NCBI RefSeq assembly: GCF_018271975.1
Contig: NZ_JAGUCN010000025.1
Span: 1-64,000 of the forward strand
Length of the DNA stretch: 64,000 nt
DNA from: Carboxylicivirga mesophila
GTDB lineage: Bacteria > Bacteroidota > Bacteroidia > Bacteroidales > Marinilabiliaceae
Direction: 5' to 3'
Of this stretch, positions 34,652 through 42,663 are shown piece after piece (the first letter of the stretch is position 1; every line of letters starts with the position of its first letter). The notes under the pieces are model-generated. The model did not search any database. It was given only the letters and a program-made list of their open reading frames with translations, and had not been told where the DNA came from. A program made the position numbers and the translations under genes.

Positions 34652-35530
34652 ATGAAAAAACTTTTTCTTCTGGCTATTGTATTAGTTACGATCAGTGCCA
34701 GCGCCCAAACACCTAAAGGCAAAGTAATCGAAGGCCAATCTATCGCAAGTAAAATAACCGGCTATGATGTTAACTATTCAGTTTATCTGCCGCCTTGCTA
34801 CGAATCATCGGAGCGCGCCTACCCCGTATTATACCTGTTGCATGGTTACAGTGATAATGAAACAGCCTGGGTGCAATTTGGAGAAGTCAATCGCACAGCC
34901 GACAAAGCCATCGAAGAAGGGCTTATTCCGCCCATGATCATTATTATGCCCAATGCCAAAGTAACCTGGTATGTTAATAAATTTGACGGCAACGACCGCT
35001 ACGAGGACATGTTTTTTGAAGAGTTCATTCCACAGGTGGAGAAGCAATACCGCATTCGTTCGCAAAAAGAATTCAGAGCCATTAGTGGTTTGTCAATGGG
35101 TGGAAATGGTTCATTGCTATACGCCATCCGACATCCTGAAATGTTTGGTGCCTGTGCAGCATTTAGTGCAGCCGTTTATACCAATGAAGAAATGAAGCAT
35201 CATTTGCAGGAAGGCAACAAAGCATGGTTTGAACCCATCTATGGTCCGCTTACCAAGAAAGGCGAACTCCCCCAACACTGGATGAACTATAATATCCTAA
35301 ACACGCTTCAAAACAACCCTATTGACAAGGTTAAACGTGTAAGGTTTTATATCGATTGCGGTGATGATGATTTCCTGTATAAAGGCAATGCAGCCCTGCA
35401 TGTATTAATGCACGACTTAAAAATTAAGCATGAATTTCGTATTCGCGAAGGGGCACATAACTGGACCTACTGGCGCACAAACATCATTCATGGTCTTCAA
35501 TTTGTTGGCGATACTTTTCATCGCCTGTAG
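34652..35530 (+). CDS. Secreted alpha/beta-hydrolase esterase (esterase D/feruloyl-esterase-like)
   Basis: This 292-residue serine esterase has a signal peptide (about 1-19, SASAQ). It has YPVLYLLHGYSDNE at 57-70 for the oxyanion loop, nucleophile Ser148 in GLSMGG, an acidic cluster DCGDDD at 235-240 and His269 in EGAHNWTYW. The family includes esterase D-like, feruloyl- and acetyl-xylan esterases and antigen 85-like acyltransferases. In a polysaccharide-degrading bacterium a role in trimming acyl or feruloyl groups from glycans is reasonable, but no locus context supports a specific substrate. There is no T9SS tail, so it is probably periplasmic. Confidence 0.85.
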   Translation: MKKLFLLAIVLVTISASAQTPKGKVIEGQSIASKITGYDVNYSVYLPPCYESSERAYPVLYLLHGYSDNETAWVQFGEVNRTADKAIEEGLIPPMIIIMPNAKVTWYVNKFDGNDRYEDMFFEEFIPQVEKQYRIRSQKEFRAISGLSMGGNGSLLYAIRHPEMFGACAAFSAAVYTNEEMKHHLQEGNKAWFEPIYGPLTKKGELPQHWMNYNILNTLQNNPIDKVKRVRFYIDCGDDDFLYKGNAALHVLMHDLKIKHEFRIREGAHNWTYWRTNIIHGLQFVGDTFHRL

Positions 35531-35634
35531 TTGATAGTATTAAATTTCACCAACATAGTTGCTTGTTTTTCACATCAATAAAAAATATCTTTAAACAACA
35601 TAAAGCTAATCTGTCCCATTTATTAGCTTATTTT

Positions 35635-35677
35635 ATTCTGCTGCAAATGTAAATCTGCATTTGCAGTCAGAATTTTT
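35635..35677 (+). terminator. Terminator after esterase gene
   Basis: ATTCTG plus CTGCAAATG pairs with CATTTGCAG plus CAGAAT with one bulged T, followed by a T run. It lies about 105 bases past the esterase stop. Confidence 0.7.
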
Positions 35678-35751
35678 ATAGCCTTATTATCTACAAACCC
35701 ATGAGCAAAGCAGCCTTGCTTTTCTGTTGCTTTGCCCTAAAATCTTTGAAA

Positions 35752-37296
35752 ATGAAAGCAATTATTAATCGAAGAGATTTCTTAAAGGCCGGAGCGGTAA
35801 CAGCTGTTGGTGCAGCTGTTCTTCCCCACGTTCTTTCCGGTTGCACAACCGGGCCGGCAAAAATCGGAGGTAACATGACTATTCACGACTATCTGGAGCA
35901 CTTTGGTGTAACCGAGCAGATGATTCAGCAAATCATTGCAGAAGGCCTGTCAAAAGGCGGCGATTATTGCGACTTATTCTTCCAGCACAGCATTGGCAAT
36001 TACATTGGTTTAGAAGACAATGCTGTTAACAGAGCCTACTCCGACATCAGCTTTGGTGTTGGTATCCGTGTATTAAAAGGCGACCAAACCGGTTATTCAT
36101 TCAGCGAGGAGGTTAGTTTAAACGCTATGAAGTCAGCTGCCCGCACAGCAGCTAACATTGCCAACAGCAGTGCCACCGTTGAGCCTGTTGCATTCGAATC
36201 GCCAAAGCTACCCAGCTACTACATGATAAAAACGCCATGGGAAGAAATATCTATCAACGAAAAAATACCATATCTGCAGCAGGTGAATGATAAAGTTTTT
36301 GCTATGGACAGCCGTGTAATTAAATCAAATGTATGGTTTAACGACGAAACTTCTTACGTGCTGTTTGCCAACTCCGAAGGCCTTATGACTTGTGATTACC
36401 AACCAATGGCACAGTTATCGGTAAGTGTAACGGCTGAGCAAAATGGCCAGAAAGAGCAAAATTATTTTGACTACTCAGGTCGCCGTGGTATTGAATTCTT
36501 TACACCCGAGGCAATTAACACTCTGGCAACCGAAGCTGTTAAGCGAACTGTGTCATTGTTTGATGCCGTTAAACCTAAAGCTGGCGAATTACCAGTTGTA
36601 CTGGCAGCCGGTAGCTCAGGTATTTTGCTGCATGAAGCCATAGGGCACGGTATGGAAGCAGACTTTAATCGTAAGGAGACTTCTATTTTTAGTGATAAAA
36701 TTGGCAAGAAAGTGGCCAATGACTTTGTAACAATTGTTGACGATGGAACGAACCCTAATATTCGCGGTTCTATTAATGTAGATGATGAAGGTAATAACAC
36801 AGAAAAAACGTATCTGGTGGCCGGTGGTACCATGGAGTCGTATCTGCACGACCGCATCAGTGCCCAGCATTATGGCGTGAAACCAACCGGTAATGGCCGA
36901 CGCGAATCGTTCCGTCACATGCCAATGCCTCGTATGCGTAACACGTACATGGAAAACGGTCCGCATAAAAAAGATGAAATCATTGAAAGTGTGAAATATG
37001 GTGTTTATGCTGAATCATTCTCCAATGGTCAGGTGATGATTGGTGCCGGTGATTTCACTTTCTACGTTAAATCGGGTTACCTCATCGAAGATGGAAAGCT
37101 AACGCGTCCTATTAAGGACATCAACATAATTGGTAACGGACCAAAAGTACTGGCCGATATCGAGATGGTGGCTGATGACCTGAAGATGGCTGAAGGCGGC
37201 TGGACCTGTGGTAAAAACGGACAAGGTGTGCCGGTATCGCAAGGTTTACCAACTGTAAAAGTATCCAAGATCACCGTTGGTGGTGTAAATGCTTAA
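35752..37296 (+). CDS. tldD: TldD-family metalloprotease with Tat lipoprotein signal
   Basis: This is the TldD subunit of the TldD/TldE (PmbA) zinc protease pair. The ATG at 35752 is chosen over the one 17 codons upstream because it puts a twin-arginine signal at the very start: Arg7-Arg8 in NRRDFLKAG, a hydrophobic stretch and VLSGC with Cys31 as a possible lipid site. The zinc motif HEAIGH lies at 294-299. E. coli TldD is cytoplasmic and acts on peptides such as microcin B17 precursor and CcdA. Here the N-terminus predicts export. TldE follows after 27 bases. Confidence 0.9.
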   Translation: MKAIINRRDFLKAGAVTAVGAAVLPHVLSGCTTGPAKIGGNMTIHDYLEHFGVTEQMIQQIIAEGLSKGGDYCDLFFQHSIGNYIGLEDNAVNRAYSDISFGVGIRVLKGDQTGYSFSEEVSLNAMKSAARTAANIANSSATVEPVAFESPKLPSYYMIKTPWEEISINEKIPYLQQVNDKVFAMDSRVIKSNVWFNDETSYVLFANSEGLMTCDYQPMAQLSVSVTAEQNGQKEQNYFDYSGRRGIEFFTPEAINTLATEAVKRTVSLFDAVKPKAGELPVVLAAGSSGILLHEAIGHGMEADFNRKETSIFSDKIGKKVANDFVTIVDDGTNPNIRGSINVDDEGNNTEKTYLVAGGTMESYLHDRISAQHYGVKPTGNGRRESFRHMPMPRMRNTYMENGPHKKDEIIESVKYGVYAESFSNGQVMIGAGDFTFYVKSGYLIEDGKLTRPIKDINIIGNGPKVLADIEMVADDLKMAEGGWTCGKNGQGVPVSQGLPTVKVSKITVGGVNA

Positions 37297-37323
37297 TCTA
37301 TCTAACCCGAAAAACGAACAACA

Positions 37324-38643
37324 ATGAACAATAAAGAACGAAAAGAACTGGCCATGTGGGCCGTTGAATTCGCCAAACAAAAAGGTGCCAGCGAAGTAGC
37401 TGCATCTATCAACAACTCGCGCTCGGTTGAAATTGAGGTACGCGAGCAGAAAATTGAGAAGATCAAAGAATCAACCACAAATGGGTTGTCGTTGAATATT
37501 TATCGCGATCATAAGTACTCAGGACATTCAACCAACAATTTGAATAAAAAAGATCTGGAGAAATTTATCACTGAGGCGGTTGAGGCCACAAAATACCTGA
37601 CGGCAGATGAATTCCGCGAATTGCCAGATCCTTCACTCTATCCGGCTGATTTAAATCGGGATCTAAAAATTGAGGATAAAAGCTACAACAGTGTTGCACC
37701 TGAACAGCGTGTTCAAATTGCTAAAGAAATTGAACAAGTGGCCCGCTCAAAGAGTGATAAAATCATCTCGGCAACCGGAGGTTTTAGTGATGACTATTCA
37801 GAAAGTGTGCTTGTTCATAGCAACGGTCTTATAGCCGAACGTGCCTCTACCTCATTCTGGGCAGGTGGTGAAGTAACCGTCAGAGATGGTGATGCCCGAC
37901 CTGAAGGTTATCATTGGGGTGGCAGTCGTCACTTTAAAACCATGCCCACTCCGGAGGAGCTGGGTAGTAAAGCGGCAGAAAATGCCATCCGTAAGATGGG
38001 TCAAACTAAAATTGCATCTGGCAAATACGATATGCTGATTGAAAATCGTACAGCCGGTCGTTTATTGTATATGTTTGTAAGACCAATGTCAGCACGTGCC
38101 CTTCAGCAGAAGAGTTCATATCTGGATGGTATGCTGGGCCAGGAAATTGCATCTCCTGTATTGACGGTCATTGACGATCCTTTGATGGAAGGTGGTTTTG
38201 CTTCAAGGCTTTACGATGGACAAGGCATTGCTGCCAGACAGCGCACCATGATTGAAAAAGGCGTATTGAAAGAGTACTATGTTGATAACTACTATGGCAA
38301 AAAGCTGGGTATGACACCTAATGGCGGCTCAACCTCCAATATACGCTTCGATTTGGGCACACGTGGTTTTGATGCTATCGTTAAAGATATCAACAAGGGT
38401 ATTTTTGTAACTTCATTTAACGGTGGTAACTCCAACTCAACTACCGGCGATTTCTCTTTCGGAGTTTCAGGATTCCTCGTTGAAGGCGGTAAAATTATCA
38501 AGCCTGTCAATGAAATGAATATATCCGGTAATGCGAAAGAATTCTGGAAGCAACTGGCTGAATTGGGCAATGATCCATACCAGTACTCAAGCATTCTTAG
38601 TCCTACCCTTGTATTTAAGGATATTGATTTTAGCGGACTATGA
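37324..38643 (+). CDS. pmbA: TldE/PmbA-family protein
   Basis: This is the partner subunit of TldD, 439 residues. In the E. coli heterodimer TldE/PmbA lacks the zinc motif, and no HExxxH is visible here. It shows the family pattern of an N-terminal domain (EVAASINNSRSVEIEVREQKIEK) and a C-terminal half with GQGIAARQRTMIEKGVLKEYYVDNYYGKKLG and a final FSFGVSGFLVEGGKI block. It has no signal peptide or Tat motif, in contrast to its TldD partner. It shares a transcript with TldD and ends at a hairpin terminator. Confidence 0.9.
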   Translation: MNNKERKELAMWAVEFAKQKGASEVAASINNSRSVEIEVREQKIEKIKESTTNGLSLNIYRDHKYSGHSTNNLNKKDLEKFITEAVEATKYLTADEFRELPDPSLYPADLNRDLKIEDKSYNSVAPEQRVQIAKEIEQVARSKSDKIISATGGFSDDYSESVLVHSNGLIAERASTSFWAGGEVTVRDGDARPEGYHWGGSRHFKTMPTPEELGSKAAENAIRKMGQTKIASGKYDMLIENRTAGRLLYMFVRPMSARALQQKSSYLDGMLGQEIASPVLTVIDDPLMEGGFASRLYDGQGIAARQRTMIEKGVLKEYYVDNYYGKKLGMTPNGGSTSNIRFDLGTRGFDAIVKDINKGIFVTSFNGGNSNSTTGDFSFGVSGFLVEGGKIIKPVNEMNISGNAKEFWKQLAELGNDPYQYSSILSPTLVFKDIDFSGL

Positions 38644-38687
38644 TGCTAATAAATTGTATTTAAAAATATCTAATACATGATTAGAGC

Positions 38688-38719
38688 AAGGGGCTGCCGA
38701 TAAAGCAGCCTCTTCTTTT
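38688..38719 (+). terminator. Terminator after TldD/TldE
   Basis: Ten-base arms at 38688-38697 and 38705-38714 with one G-U pair, a 7-base loop, then CTTTTG. Confidence 0.75.
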
Positions 38720-38756
38720 GTTGGATGCTCTATTTTCAGACTTTAAGGTATTTTTA

Positions 38757-38764
38757 TATTTTTG
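38757..38764 (+). promoter_or_regulatory. TAnnTTTG promoter element for trhO
   Basis: TATTTTTG ends 18 bases before the ATG at 38783. It overlaps the in-frame TTG at 38762, which therefore cannot be the start codon of this transcript. Confidence 0.55.
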
Positions 38765-38782
38765 TGCTCTAATTTGAAAATT

Positions 38783-39817
38783 ATGGATCCGAATAGCAGC
38801 AAAAAGCACCTGATTAACCTCCTCAGCCCGGAAGAGTTAAAAGAACGTTTGGCAAACGAAACCTTTAAACGCACGACTGTTTCGTTTTACCGATATGTGA
38901 TTATTGATGATCCGGCTGAAATGCGCGACCAGCTCTTTTCTGCCTGGAATAAGCTGCAGTGTTATGGACGCATATACATCTCCAAAGAAGGAATAAATGC
39001 ACAGATGAGTGTTCCTGACCACCTGTGGCACGACTTTAAAGAGCAACTACATGCTATCCCACAGTTTAAGGACATACCATTCAAAATAGCCGTTGAAGAT
39101 GATGGTCAGTCGTTTTTGAAACTACAGATTAAAGTACGTGAACAAATTGTTGCCGATGGCTTAAAGCCCCATGAGTACGACGTAACAAATATAGGCAAAC
39201 ACCTGACAGCCAAAGAATGGAACACTGCCATTGAAGAAGGTGCCATTGTGGTAGATATGCGCAATCATTACGAAAGCGAAATTGGCCGTTTTGAAGGCGC
39301 CATACTTCCGGATGCAGAAACATTTAAGGAGGAATTACCAGAGGTTGTTGATAAACTGAAAAACAACAAAGACCAGAAAATCCTGCTCTATTGCACTGGT
39401 GGCGTGCGTTGTGAAAAAACCAGCGCCTACCTTAAGCACCACGGCTTTTCGGATGTTAACCAGCTACTGGGAGGTATTATTGATTACACCCGCCAGGTTG
39501 AAACTGAGCAGATAGAGAATAAGTTCGTTGGTAAGAACTTTGTATTTGACAATCGTTTAGGTGAACGAATAAGTGATACTGTCATCAGCCATTGCCACCA
39601 ATGTGGTGCACCCTGCGATACACATACCAATTGCGCTAACAAACGCTGCAACCTGCTATTTATCCAATGCGAGAGCTGTAAAGCTAAATATGATGCCTGC
39701 TGTGGCGATGATTGTCAAACTTACTTTCTGGCCCCGCAGGATGAGAAAGAAGCTTTGGAACAACGACTGGTGTTTAAAAGAGGAAAACGCTTTCATCGAC
39801 CTAATCAAACGGCATAA
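38783..39817 (+). CDS. trhO: tRNA U34 hydroxylase TrhO (rhodanese family, YceA)
   Basis: This cytoplasmic enzyme performs the prephenate-independent 5-hydroxylation of uridine 34 in certain tRNAs, a step towards 5-methoxy- or carboxymethoxyuridine. It has an N-terminal acylphosphatase-like domain (YISKEGINAQMS), a rhodanese domain with active-site Cys204 in YCTGGVRCEKT, and a C-terminal Cys-rich region (CHQCGAPCDTHTNC onwards) that could bind metal. The start at 38783 is chosen because an upstream in-frame TTG lies within the promoter element. The length of 344 residues is normal. Confidence 0.92.
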   Translation: MDPNSSKKHLINLLSPEELKERLANETFKRTTVSFYRYVIIDDPAEMRDQLFSAWNKLQCYGRIYISKEGINAQMSVPDHLWHDFKEQLHAIPQFKDIPFKIAVEDDGQSFLKLQIKVREQIVADGLKPHEYDVTNIGKHLTAKEWNTAIEEGAIVVDMRNHYESEIGRFEGAILPDAETFKEELPEVVDKLKNNKDQKILLYCTGGVRCEKTSAYLKHHGFSDVNQLLGGIIDYTRQVETEQIENKFVGKNFVFDNRLGERISDTVISHCHQCGAPCDTHTNCANKRCNLLFIQCESCKAKYDACCGDDCQTYFLAPQDEKEALEQRLVFKRGKRFHRPNQTA

Positions 39818-39882
39818 ACAATATCATTTTGCAGCCTAAGGCAGATTCACTATTTTGCAACTCAACCAAAATTAATGACTTT

Positions 39883-40644
39883 ATGAAGATTGTATCGTGG
39901 AACGTCAATGGTATCAGAGCGGTTCTAAAAAAAGACTTTGCGGAATCGTTCGCTTCCATGGAGGCCGATATCCTATGCCTGCAGGAAACAAAAGCGCAGG
40001 ATGACCAGGTAAAAGAGGCTCTGGCTGAATTTAAAGACTATCATATTTATTCCAATTCGGCAGTTAAAAAGGGTTACTCAGGTACAGCTATCATCAGCAA
40101 GCAGGCACCATTGAGCATCACAAAAGATATGGGCATTGAAGAGCACGACCAGGAAGGACGTGTACTGTGTGCCGAATATGAGGATTTTTATCTGGTAACG
40201 GTATATGTTCCTAATTCGGGAAGTGAATTAAAGCGATTGGATTACCGCCAGACTTGGGACGAGGATTTCTTCAACTATCTGAAGAACCTTGAAGCTACCA
40301 AGCCGGTTCTGGTTTGCGGAGATTTTAATGTCGCTCACACAGAAATTGATCTGGCACGTCCAAAACCCAATTACAACAAGTCAGCCGGCTATATGCAGGA
40401 AGAAATCGATGGGATGGATCGCTTTACGCAGGGCGGCTTTAAGGATACCTTTCGTCATTTTTACCCTGATGTAACTGATAAGTACTCATGGTGGAGCTAC
40501 CGGGCCGGTGCACGCGGCAAAAATGTAGGCTGGAGAATCGATTATTTTCTGGCAAGCGAGGGTTTTCTGCCTCAGTTAAAGGGTGCCTTTATTCTCAATG
40601 ACATTATGGGCTCTGACCATTGCCCTGTTGGCATCGAGCTGTAA
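39883..40644 (+). CDS. xth: Exodeoxyribonuclease III (AP endonuclease)
   Basis: This DNA repair enzyme of the exonuclease III/APE family cuts abasic sites and removes 3' blocking groups. The ATG at 39883 gives the canonical start MKIVSWNVNGIRA with Asn7. The metal ligand is Glu35 in LQETKAQ. GDFNVAHTEIDLARPK and the terminal GSDHCPVGIEL carry the remaining catalytic Asp, Asn and His. An upstream in-frame TTG exists but adds 18 residues without family likeness. At 253 residues it has normal length. It is a single gene converging on the thioesterase gene. Confidence 0.95.
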   Translation: MKIVSWNVNGIRAVLKKDFAESFASMEADILCLQETKAQDDQVKEALAEFKDYHIYSNSAVKKGYSGTAIISKQAPLSITKDMGIEEHDQEGRVLCAEYEDFYLVTVYVPNSGSELKRLDYRQTWDEDFFNYLKNLEATKPVLVCGDFNVAHTEIDLARPKPNYNKSAGYMQEEIDGMDRFTQGGFKDTFRHFYPDVTDKYSWWSYRAGARGKNVGWRIDYFLASEGFLPQLKGAFILNDIMGSDHCPVGIEL

Positions 40645-40686
40645 GCTCAGTCAGAAGATAACTAGTCAGAAGGCAGAAGTATTGGT

Positions 40687-40721
40687 GGATGCTACATTAT
40701 TGCTGCAGCAAAGTAGCATCC
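40687..40721. terminator. Bidirectional terminator between converging genes
   Basis: Perfect 9-base arms GGATGCTAC (40687-40695) and complement (40713-40721) enclose an inner TTGCTGCAGCAA palindrome. It lies in the 86-base gap between the ExoIII and thioesterase stops. Confidence 0.7.
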
Positions 40722-40730
40722 TCAACTATT

Positions 40731-41144
40731 TTATTCTTTCTGTCCGCCGTTCGTTAAAGCCTCAGCCAACTCGTTACAAACAGCCAGTTTGCCTTCAACT
40801 AATGTGGTAGTGGTGACGATGCCTTTCAAACAGAGCTTTTCATCAGGCAGGCGATAGATATCCTGGTAGAACATGTATTTGATACCCTTGTGCTCCACTC
40901 TTGTGCGCACCACAAAACGGTCATTGCTTTTCAAGGGTGTTTTATAAGACAAGTCGATACGTGCTACTACAGCTACAATATTTCTATCATACAGTTCTTT
41001 AAAATTAACGCCCAGCGAGTCGAGGAATTCATGACGCGTATGTTCCAGATAATTTTGGTAAACAGAGTTATTAACAATCCCCTGCAGATCACATTCGTAA
41101 TCACGCACTTTAAACTCCAGCTCGTAATCGTAGTTATTAGCCAT
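40731..41144 (-). CDS. Hotdog-fold acyl-CoA thioesterase (YbgC/4HBT-like)
   Basis: This 137-residue cytoplasmic thioesterase has a single hotdog domain. The start at 41144 gives MANNYDYELEFKVRDYECD, in which RDYECDLQGIVNNSVYQNYLEHTR is the family active-site region with its key Asp. A longer frame extends 18 codons upstream into the preceding terminator hairpin and is unlikely to be translated. Members hydrolyse short or branched acyl-CoA, acyl-ACP or hydroxybenzoyl-CoA. No Tol-Pal genes are next to it, so a YbgC-like envelope role is not supported by context. Confidence 0.85.
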   Translation of the reverse strand: MANNYDYELEFKVRDYECDLQGIVNNSVYQNYLEHTRHEFLDSLGVNFKELYDRNIVAVVARIDLSYKTPLKSNDRFVVRTRVEHKGIKYMFYQDIYRLPDEKLCLKGIVTTTTLVEGKLAVCNELAEALTNGGQKE

Positions 41145-41180
41145 AATCAAAAAATTTAGCTGCGAATGTAAAAATAAAAA

Positions 41181-41200
41181 AGGTGGCCCGAAAGCCACCT
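41181..41200 (-). terminator. Terminator ahead of thioesterase gene
   Basis: AGGTGGC and GCCACCT pair perfectly around a 6-base loop, and on the minus strand a long U-rich tail follows. It would stop transcripts coming from the M43 protease gene. Confidence 0.8.
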
Positions 41201-41344
41201 TCCATTAATCATCTCAGAATATTCTAAACCTTTAGTCCCTATGATTAATGTTGATAGTGCCGGCGCACGTTTGCGAGGCTTAACTATCTTCAGACAGATG
41301 ATTTTGGGATTATTGTAAATGTCTTTTTTGTTGTCATAGATTTA

Positions 41345-41380
41345 TGAGATGAGAACCCACCTTTGCAGGTTCTCATCTCA
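41345..41380. repeat. Perfect 13-base inverted repeat
   Basis: Arms TGAGATGAGAACC (41345-41357) and its exact complement (41368-41380) flank a 10-base loop. No U run follows on either strand. It lies 42 bases past the M43 protease stop and may stabilise the 3' end of the message or act as a weak terminator. The rest of the 41201-41421 gap shows nothing else convincing. Confidence 0.6.
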
Positions 41381-41421
41381 GTATAAATCCAAATCACACA
41401 CTAATATTTCAATACAGATAC

Positions 41422-42582
41422 CTATTGAATCATTATTTTTTTTGTTACAGACTTTTCTCCAACAATAATTTTCAGGAAGTACATGCCTGGCACATGGAAA
41501 TAAACGGGCTGATTATCAGAATGTGCTACGCGGTTACCGAGCACATCGTAAAGTTCAGCTTTAAATCCAGGCAGGCCGGTAATATTTATAACTCCTTTTG
41601 AAGGGTTGGGATAAACCTTAATATGGTTGTTAAATTCATCATTGATACCAACAGTCACTTCATCATAAATACCAGTAAACTTTTGATTGTCTTCAGACCA
41701 TAGGTTTGATCGGTATTCATGCTCAAGCCAGTAATGCATGTATTGAATCTGACCTTTGGTGAACATGGACGTACAGCCCGAATAATCCATGAAGTTTTCG
41801 GTATTGACCAACCCGTCATTACACAAATTTCCTTTTCGGCATTCCCAGGTGTAGCAGCGTGTTTCAGGTGTATCGTCTATACCGTCGTCACCACAGTAGT
41901 CGTAGCTACTGCCAAAGGTATGCGACAGTCCCAGGTAGTGTCCCACCTCATGAGCTAATACATTGTCGCTGGATGTTCCGTACAGGTACTTATGGTTATA
42001 AACAATGCCTGCCATCTTCCCGCCTCCGTCTGTATCAGGCAAGTAAGACCAACCAGTTCCATTATTGGAACTATTAACATTGTAGGTTACCCAAATCTGC
42101 AGATAACGTTGTATCCCCGAATAATCGCCTCCCATGTTCCAGTTGGCCTGTCTTTTTAAGGTGGCATTGCATCCGGGATTATCACCTTTTATATCCCTTG
42201 TGTGATAGGTGATGCCATTGGTTGCATTGCCATATGGATCTTTCTGCGCCAGGTGAAATACAATTTTACTATCCTGTATGAGCGGCTTGAAAACATCCTG
42301 CACCTGGCTTATCATTGGATTTTTTGCAGCGAAATTCTCATTCAGCAGTTTGATAACCTTTTGTGCTTTATCAAGGCTTAACTTACTCTGCGGATTATAA
42401 GGATCAAAAACATGAAACACAACCGGTATATGATATTCCCGGCCAGTTGCTTTTAACATACTTAAGGCATGAGCTGGTAAAGCGTGCACATCGGTTGTAC
42501 TGCAAACATGCTCTGGTTTAACATCCTGCGCATAGCCAGCCAGGGCACTGAAAAATAAAGCTAACAAAAGTATCTTTCTCAT
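41422..42582 (-). CDS. Secreted M43 (cytophagalysin-type) zinc metalloprotease with T9SS tail
   Basis: This 386-residue extracellular protease of the metzincin M43 family is related to pappalysin and cytophagalysin. It has a signal peptide (about 1-18, GYAQ). The zinc motif HEVGHYLGLSH places ligands His211, His215 and His221 with catalytic Glu212. The Met-turn is Met265 in NFMDYSGC. Several Cys residues near 230-254 could form disulfides. A T9SS type A tail runs from about 325 (VYPNPSKGVINITGLPG). It lies 81 bases behind SusD, so it is likely part of the sigma-controlled SusCD locus, with a hairpin between. Confidence 0.92.
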   Translation of the reverse strand: MRKILLLALFFSALAGYAQDVKPEHVCSTTDVHALPAHALSMLKATGREYHIPVVFHVFDPYNPQSKLSLDKAQKVIKLLNENFAAKNPMISQVQDVFKPLIQDSKIVFHLAQKDPYGNATNGITYHTRDIKGDNPGCNATLKRQANWNMGGDYSGIQRYLQIWVTYNVNSSNNGTGWSYLPDTDGGGKMAGIVYNHKYLYGTSSDNVLAHEVGHYLGLSHTFGSSYDYCGDDGIDDTPETRCYTWECRKGNLCNDGLVNTENFMDYSGCTSMFTKGQIQYMHYWLEHEYRSNLWSEDNQKFTGIYDEVTVGINDEFNNHIKVYPNPSKGVINITGLPGFKAELYDVLGNRVAHSDNQPVYFHVPGMYFLKIIVGEKSVTKKIMIQ

Positions 42583-42595
42583 TATTGTCGAAATT

Positions 42596-42621
42596 TGAGG
42601 GCAGTATCACTACCGCCCTCA
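42596..42621 (-). terminator. Intercistronic hairpin between SusD and M43 protease
   Basis: TGAGGGCGGTA and TACTGCCCTCA pair over 11 bases with one G-U and a 4-base loop on the minus strand. There is no U run after it, so it is more likely an mRNA-stabilising or processing hairpin than a full terminator. Confidence 0.5.
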
Positions 42622-42663
42622 TATGTGTTCATTCAATTTTTATGGGCTGAGATGCTTCGTGAA

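Noticed and set aside
38762-38782. Upstream TTG start for trhO
   Set aside because: The codon overlaps the TAnnTTTG promoter element, so it would not be in the transcript; the ATG at 38783 fits the family start.
41241-41318. 25-codon open frame in the gap before the M43 protease gene
   Set aside because: Too short, no promoter or terminator of its own, and it lies between two hairpins that belong to the minus strand.
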